The notes under the pieces: generated by a model
What the model was told of the DNA's origin: nothing
Database searches by the model: none
The model's input: the letters and a program-made list of their open reading frames with translations, nothing else
Program-made: the position numbers and the translations under genes
Shown here: positions 59,325 to 64,000 of the stretch, piece by piece
How positions within the stretch are numbered: the stretch's first letter is position 1
Layout: each line of letters opens with the position of its first letter
From: Zanthoxylum bungeanum
Lineage: Eukaryota; Streptophyta; Magnoliopsida; Sapindales; Rutaceae
Length of the DNA: 64,000 bases
Assembly (NCBI GenBank): GCA_019454045.1
Contig: SKCR01026830.1
Span: 1 to 64,000, forward strand
Direction: 5' to 3'

Positions 59325-62300
59325 TGATCAGTTGTAATCACAAACGTTACGCAAGCGCACATATCCTGATTAAGTCAGATTTTAGATTAATTCCAACCGA
59401 CCATAAAGGCGGTATCCAATTTAGTCAGGTTAAAATCAATTTAATTAAGTCCAACCGACCATAAAGGCGGTATCCCATTAAGTCAGGTTTTAAAATAGTT
59501 TATATATTATAATTGAGGGAGATTAATCTAAATATTAGTAATAAAATCTTTACATTTGATCGGTGAAATCACACACGTAATGCAAGCGCACGTATCGCTC
59601 AAGTAGTATAAAATGTATCGATCCCACGAGGACTTAATACCTTAGCTATTAATTTAGGACGTTAAATATTTACGAGTATCTAATAGATTTGATTGTTGAT
59701 TGGATGGTGATTTTAAACTAAAGACAATTAAATAAAAAAGTACGAAAGTGAATTAAAGGTAAAATCAATATTATGAAACTATCTAGGGTTGTGAATCATT
59801 CCAATATATTTTAAAGATGAAGTGGTTATTTCATGTTTATGCAATATATAGATTTATCAACCTGGAACACGAAAATATGCAAAAGCCTCTGCTGGTGGTC
59901 AGATGCAAACACCCAAATAACCCAATTAATCATATGTCTATGTTAACCAAGTTACCTGAATTCATTAAGATTAAGTTCCAATTGCGGCTACCCCCGCCCG
60001 ACAGGTATATGTCTATCATGGAAGGAAATCTATTAATGGGTATCTAATCCTTAAGCGAGATCATGGGCTATTAAGTCTAAGGCTGAAGCCTAAAATCCAT
60101 TCATCAAGTTCATTTTAAGTTAACCAGATCAATCTTATTAATGACCAGTTAACAAGAAGCATTAAGCTTAAGACTTAATAAATAAACTTTTATATTACCC
60201 AAGACACAAAATAACACCTTATAAACCGGTGATATTGGAATTCATCACAACCCCAGATAACGGGTTTAGTTACGACACATATCTAGGACTAGTAAAAGCT
60301 TAAATAAAGTAAATGACATAAAGTAAAGCTTGGAAATTAAAAGGGTAAATAAAGCAATAAAGAAAATATTGGGGGTTAGAGGATCCACTTTTATTACTTC
60401 TATTTTAGATATCTCTCTTATTATAATATATAAACTTTGCATGATATTACCAACAGACCATATAGGCGGTATCCTGATTAAGTCAGATTTATGATTAATT
60501 CCAACCGACCATAAAGGCGATATCCAATTTAGTTAGGTCAAAATCAATTTAATTAAGTCCAACCGACCATAAAGGCGGTATCCAATTAAGTCAGGTTTTA
60601 AATAGTTTATATATTATAACTAAGGGAGATTAATCTAAATATTAGTAATAAAAGCTTAACCTTTCACCCCATCAGAGGGAGTTACCAGGGATGGCAATTT
60701 TACCCGCAAACCCGCAAAAACCCGCCCGCAATGGGTAGGATTTGGTAAATATATTAGTGGGTGCGGTGCGGGTTTGGTAATTTAAAGCAGAACCTGCTGC
60801 GGGTGCGGTGCGGGTTTGGTATTTAAGAAAAAAATACGGGTATCTGCATACCCGCAATATTATTTTTTATTAATTAATATTTTTAGGACAATATAAAAAA
60901 AATTTCATATAAAAAAAACTAACAAACCTAAACCTAAAACACTAATCCACAGTTCCACACTCCCACTCAGCCGCAGCCCGCAACCTGCCCAACTGAAGAT
61001 TTTTTGCATGACTATTATTGTTTTTTTTAATCACACTTGTTAATAAAATTATAATACAAAAATTTAGATTAAGTTCAAATGATCAGAAACGGGAGAGGAG
61101 AAAAATAAGCTAGTATTTGCTGCAACTTCAGTAGCTTTCATGTTTCTTCATTACACTTACACCACTTGAGCCTTGTAAACATCACTTTCATTACACTTAG
61201 CATAACAAATATGACCAAAGGTTGGTGATTACTTTTTAGCTTATTGTCGATTGAGTTGGCTAACTTAAATCATTATAATTATGAAGGGAAGAACTCGTTT
61301 TAATTATGTTTATATGAAAAATAAACATATGATACCGAGTCTTTCATACATTATGTTATCTATGTACTGTATATACATACATTGCATGTTGTATATGTCA
61401 AATGAAAAACAAATGTGAAAACTATAGCTAGCAATTAAAAATAAATTATTTAATTAAAAAAATATATTATTAAGAACACAAAGTAATTCAATATTTTAAA
61501 AAACCGTAAAAAAATCCGTTGGGTACCAATGCGGGTTTGGTAATTTATTTTTATATGCGGTGCGGGTTTGGTAATGAAAATTAAAACCCGTAACGGGTAT
61601 GGTGCGGGTTTGGTAATTTATTTACATATGCGGGTGCGGGTTTGGTAATGGCAAACCCGCACCATACCCTACCCACTGCCATCCCTAAGAGTTACCTCCT
61701 TATACTGATAAAGTGAAATAAAGACTGAAAAGTAAAGTAAAGAAAGAACTATTCTGTAAAATTAAAAAATTAAATACAGAAAGCTGTAAATAAACAAACA
61801 ATATACAATCTTCTTAGTATTCTTAAGGAAATCCTCAGAAGAAGGTATGGATTTTCCTTCTGATTTCAGCTTCAATTTATAGGCAAAATTCTGCCTCGCG
61901 TGTCGCGACGCAAATCACATGAGCGTTGCGACGCGCCACTGATTCAACACGATGATGACACAAGTCCATCAGCAGAATTATTGGCTCGGCATCGCGACGC
62001 AGAAGGTTGTGTGCGTCGCGATGCTGACGTCATCAATGATGTGTATTGTCGGCAACATGGGATGATGACATGTGTCCGAAGTATTTTAGCAAGATAGATG
62101 TGATGTTGACACGTGGCAGGTGCATTTTAGCAAGTGCGCATGATAGCAAGTGTCTCTAATTTTGACTCGTGCCTGGCGCACGTTATCGGTCGCGACGCAG
62201 AAGTGTTACGCGTCGCGACACAGAATTCCAATTTTGTCATTTTCATCCGATTTTCGCCTAAAAAGCCCTGATTTGATTCCAGAGAGTCCTATTATTTTAT

Positions 62301-62410
62301 TTATCTACAAAATTATACAAAACATATCAAAATATTCAAAAAACTCAAGAAACTAAACAAAATATTAAGTCAAAAGGGGCGATAAATATTGATATATTTA
62401 CCGCTTATCA
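59325..62410 (-). mobile_element. 3' LTR of element H, with internal duplication and hAT insertion
   Basis: Starts TGATCAGTTGTAATCAC and ends CCGCTTATCA. The start is present twice: 59325-59368 is followed by a copy of the 60474-60655 segment and then by a second start, TGATCGGTGAAATCAC, at 59557. Three ACCGACCATAAAGGCGGTAT-type motifs lie at 60455-60580 and two more in the duplicated block. The open frame at 59817-60047 is LTR sequence. Confidence 0.8.
60686..61687. mobile_element. Non-autonomous hAT transposon
   Basis: 1002 bp with terminal inverted repeats CAGGGATGGCA and TGCCATCCCTA (one mismatch at the last base) and an 8-bp target duplication, GGAGTTAC against AGAGTTAC. Subterminal repeats of GGTGCGGGTTTGGTAA in both orientations crowd the ends. 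No transposase frame. Such short hAT derivatives are moved by enzymes encoded elsewhere. Confidence 0.85.
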
Positions 62411-63709
62411 CACCCCTAAACCTAACATTTTGCTAGTTCTCGACCAAAACAACAAAATAAAATACAATAAACAACTTTAAAATATATCTGAGTGCTTACA
62501 AAAAATAAATTAAACTAAGCCACTTTCGTAGGGATCACAATTGGATTTAGCGTATGCAACAAGCCTTTAAACCTCTAGGTGTCCCTAGTGGACGAGTTGT
62601 AGTCTCGTGAGGGCTTATAGTGACGATACCCACAAACGTCAATCTAATGCACACAAAAGCAAAAAAACAAAAGAAAAGAGAATAAACAAGTTAGTTACTA
62701 AACAAGTGAAACTTCTTTTCCAAGTTAAGAATTGTTTTCTTTCTTTCTAAATTACCAAATAAGTAAATTCTCCTATTATTTTTACCATTCTCCATAGACA
62801 AAACTAACAAGGTATTAATCAGCTCATTGTGCCCACAATATTCATAAGTATAATTGAAAGAAAGTAATATTTTTGTCCTAAAGTTATATCATAATTCACA
62901 CTTTTTTAGCAATAGAACTTTTTCTGAATTTTATTTATTTATTTATTTACAATATCTTCAATTCTTGTAGCAAGCTTTGGGCCAATGACTCCCAAGCCAG
63001 TTGGCTTTAGGGCACTAGGTGTTAAGACACCATTACAGACTTAATTACTCGGATTTCAGATATATATATATATATATATATATTTTACAACATCTTAAAT
63101 CCATGTAGCGAGCTTTGGGCCAGTGACTCCCAAACCATTTGGCTTTAGGGCACTAGGTGTTAAGACACCATTATAGACTTAATTACTCGGATTTCAGATA
63201 TTTTTTTTATTTTGTTTTTCTTATTCCATCGCTTTTTTAGATGTTTCCTCCAATTAAACTAGAACACTGAATATTACAAACTTTTCATTTACAGCTCATA
63301 TCCGTATGTTACCATACATGTTGATAATACTTGTCAACTGAGCATAGGAAAATCCAATTTAATCAGTATTATGGAGAATTAAAAATTAAATAATTCAATG
63401 GAAATAAACAAAATTCACTTGTTACGAAATAGGTTGAGATATGTCTTCGGAGTGGAAATTCCTTACACAGCTATCTCACACCAATTTCACCTGATTAGTC
63501 AAGTTAAAAACACAAAAAAAAATTTATTATTATTTTTTAAATTTTTTTGAATTTTTGAAAATTTTTGACTAAAAACAACACAACTAAAAAAAAATAAAAA
63601 TAAGATAATAATAAACTAGTCCCCTCCCCCAAACCTGATTGAGACATTATCCCCAATGTCTAAGAAGTAGAAGAAGAGTTTAGAAAACAATACCTGGTTA
63701 GCTAAAATT
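62411..63709 (-). other. 3' untranslated region of element H
   Basis: Homologous to 28854-29225 plus 31312-32282 of G. Contains a tandem pair of about 115-120 bp (62990-63190) with TTGGGCCA(A/G)TGACTCC and TAGGTGTTAAGACACC, split by a TA microsatellite at 63060-63083. No gene seen. Confidence 0.75.
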
Positions 63710-64000
63710 CTACATCTTAAAAAGAAAATTAAGGTTAAGATCCAGATTTATCCGACGCTTCTTACCACGATCATTATCGGACTAGTTTATCTTTGAAAGG
63801 ATATGGTCAATTTATGGTTCAAAGGCTAAGATTTGGTCAATTAAATCATGGGCAGTTCTGGCAGTGACGAGGATTTATTTTACAGGTTTTGACACGAACC
63901 CATTTCTCCGGGCATCATCAAGAAACACACAAAGAAAATCATAAAATCTATCAACGTTAAATTGTCCAATTGGTTTCTGGTGTATGTTCAAGTTCGCCCA
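63710..64000 (-). pseudogene. LOG-family gene carried by element H, C-terminal part
   Basis: Second copy of the LOG-like gene, cut by the window edge. The minus strand reads from WANLNIHQKPIGQFN through DFLCVFLDDARRNGF to a tail with RGKKRRINLDLNL; stop codon at 63710-63712. Three in-frame stops interrupt it: after SKPVK, after AFEP and after LSKIN. Most differences from the copy in G are conservative (I/V, K/R, D/E, F/Y, L/I). Relative to G the C-terminus is longer by a few residues. Its catalytic motifs would lie beyond the window. Confidence 0.85.

Larger units (their letters stand above)
59325..64000 (-). mobile_element. Gypsy element H (relative of G), continues beyond the window
   Basis: The 3' LTR (59325-62410) and the adjoining 3' untranslated and LOG-like region are visible; pol and the other LTR are outside. 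The polypurine tract reads GGTTTAGGGGTG in the sense direction (62411-62422). Shares with G the LTR motif arrays, the AGCTTTGGGCCAGTGACTCC repeats and the LOG-like gene. Confidence 0.85.

Overview
The window is repeat-filled plant nuclear DNA, most likely from a eudicot with a large genome. The evidence is long LTR retrotransposons of both the Ty1/copia and Ty3/gypsy superfamilies, initiator-Met and Athila/Tat-type primer-binding sites, a hAT transposon remnant, and a LONELY GUY (LOG, cytokinin-activating) type coding sequence. The species cannot be named. I see no ordinary host gene, rRNA or tRNA gene. Almost every base can be placed in nested retroelements, and all coding regions are broken.

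Layout, outermost first. Gypsy element D (minus strand, 3' LTR remnant 4365-4678, 5' LTR 42530-44301) is split by three insertions. Copia element C (1-4364) sits in its 3' LTR. Copia element B (6580-26673) sits in its interior and itself contains copia element A (7963-18107, plus strand, 5-bp duplication AAAAG). Gypsy element G (27591-41101, duplication GCCTC) also sits in its interior and contains a solo copia LTR (29226-31306, duplication CTTAA). A, B, C and this solo LTR are one copia family with LTRs of about 2.05 kb. To the right, a diverged copia-like LTR (about 44310-46100) is followed by the 5' LTR of a second gypsy element, E. E is split by copia element F (46579-58477, duplication GAGGG), which carries the best-preserved gag-pol, and F holds a solo LTR of the H family (53722-55902, duplication ATATC). 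E is also split by gypsy element H (59325 to beyond the window), whose LTR contains a hAT transposon (60686-61687).

The most interesting content is in G and H. Both carry, on the coding strand between integrase and the 3' LTR (for H, next to the 3' LTR), an intronless sequence of the LOG family, which in plants releases active cytokinin from its riboside 5'-monophosphate. In G it is nearly full length (32283-32919) and broken by only two single-base losses. In H only its C-terminal part lies in the window (63710-64000) and it has three stop codons. The two elements also share the 3' untranslated sequence next to it, so the gene was captured before they diverged. G has a further decayed, unrecognised reading frame (33150-33751) between integrase and the LOG sequence. 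I infer a plant gypsy lineage that carried a cytokinin-activation gene as part of its own genome.

Other signals are non-coding: an array of short palindromes in the family-1 copia LTRs, thirteen ACGT-core (mostly G-box) motifs in 430 bp of the solo H-type LTR, TGGGCY arrays in the family-1 leader, regular repeats in the leader of F, and a shared repeated motif in the LTRs of G and H.
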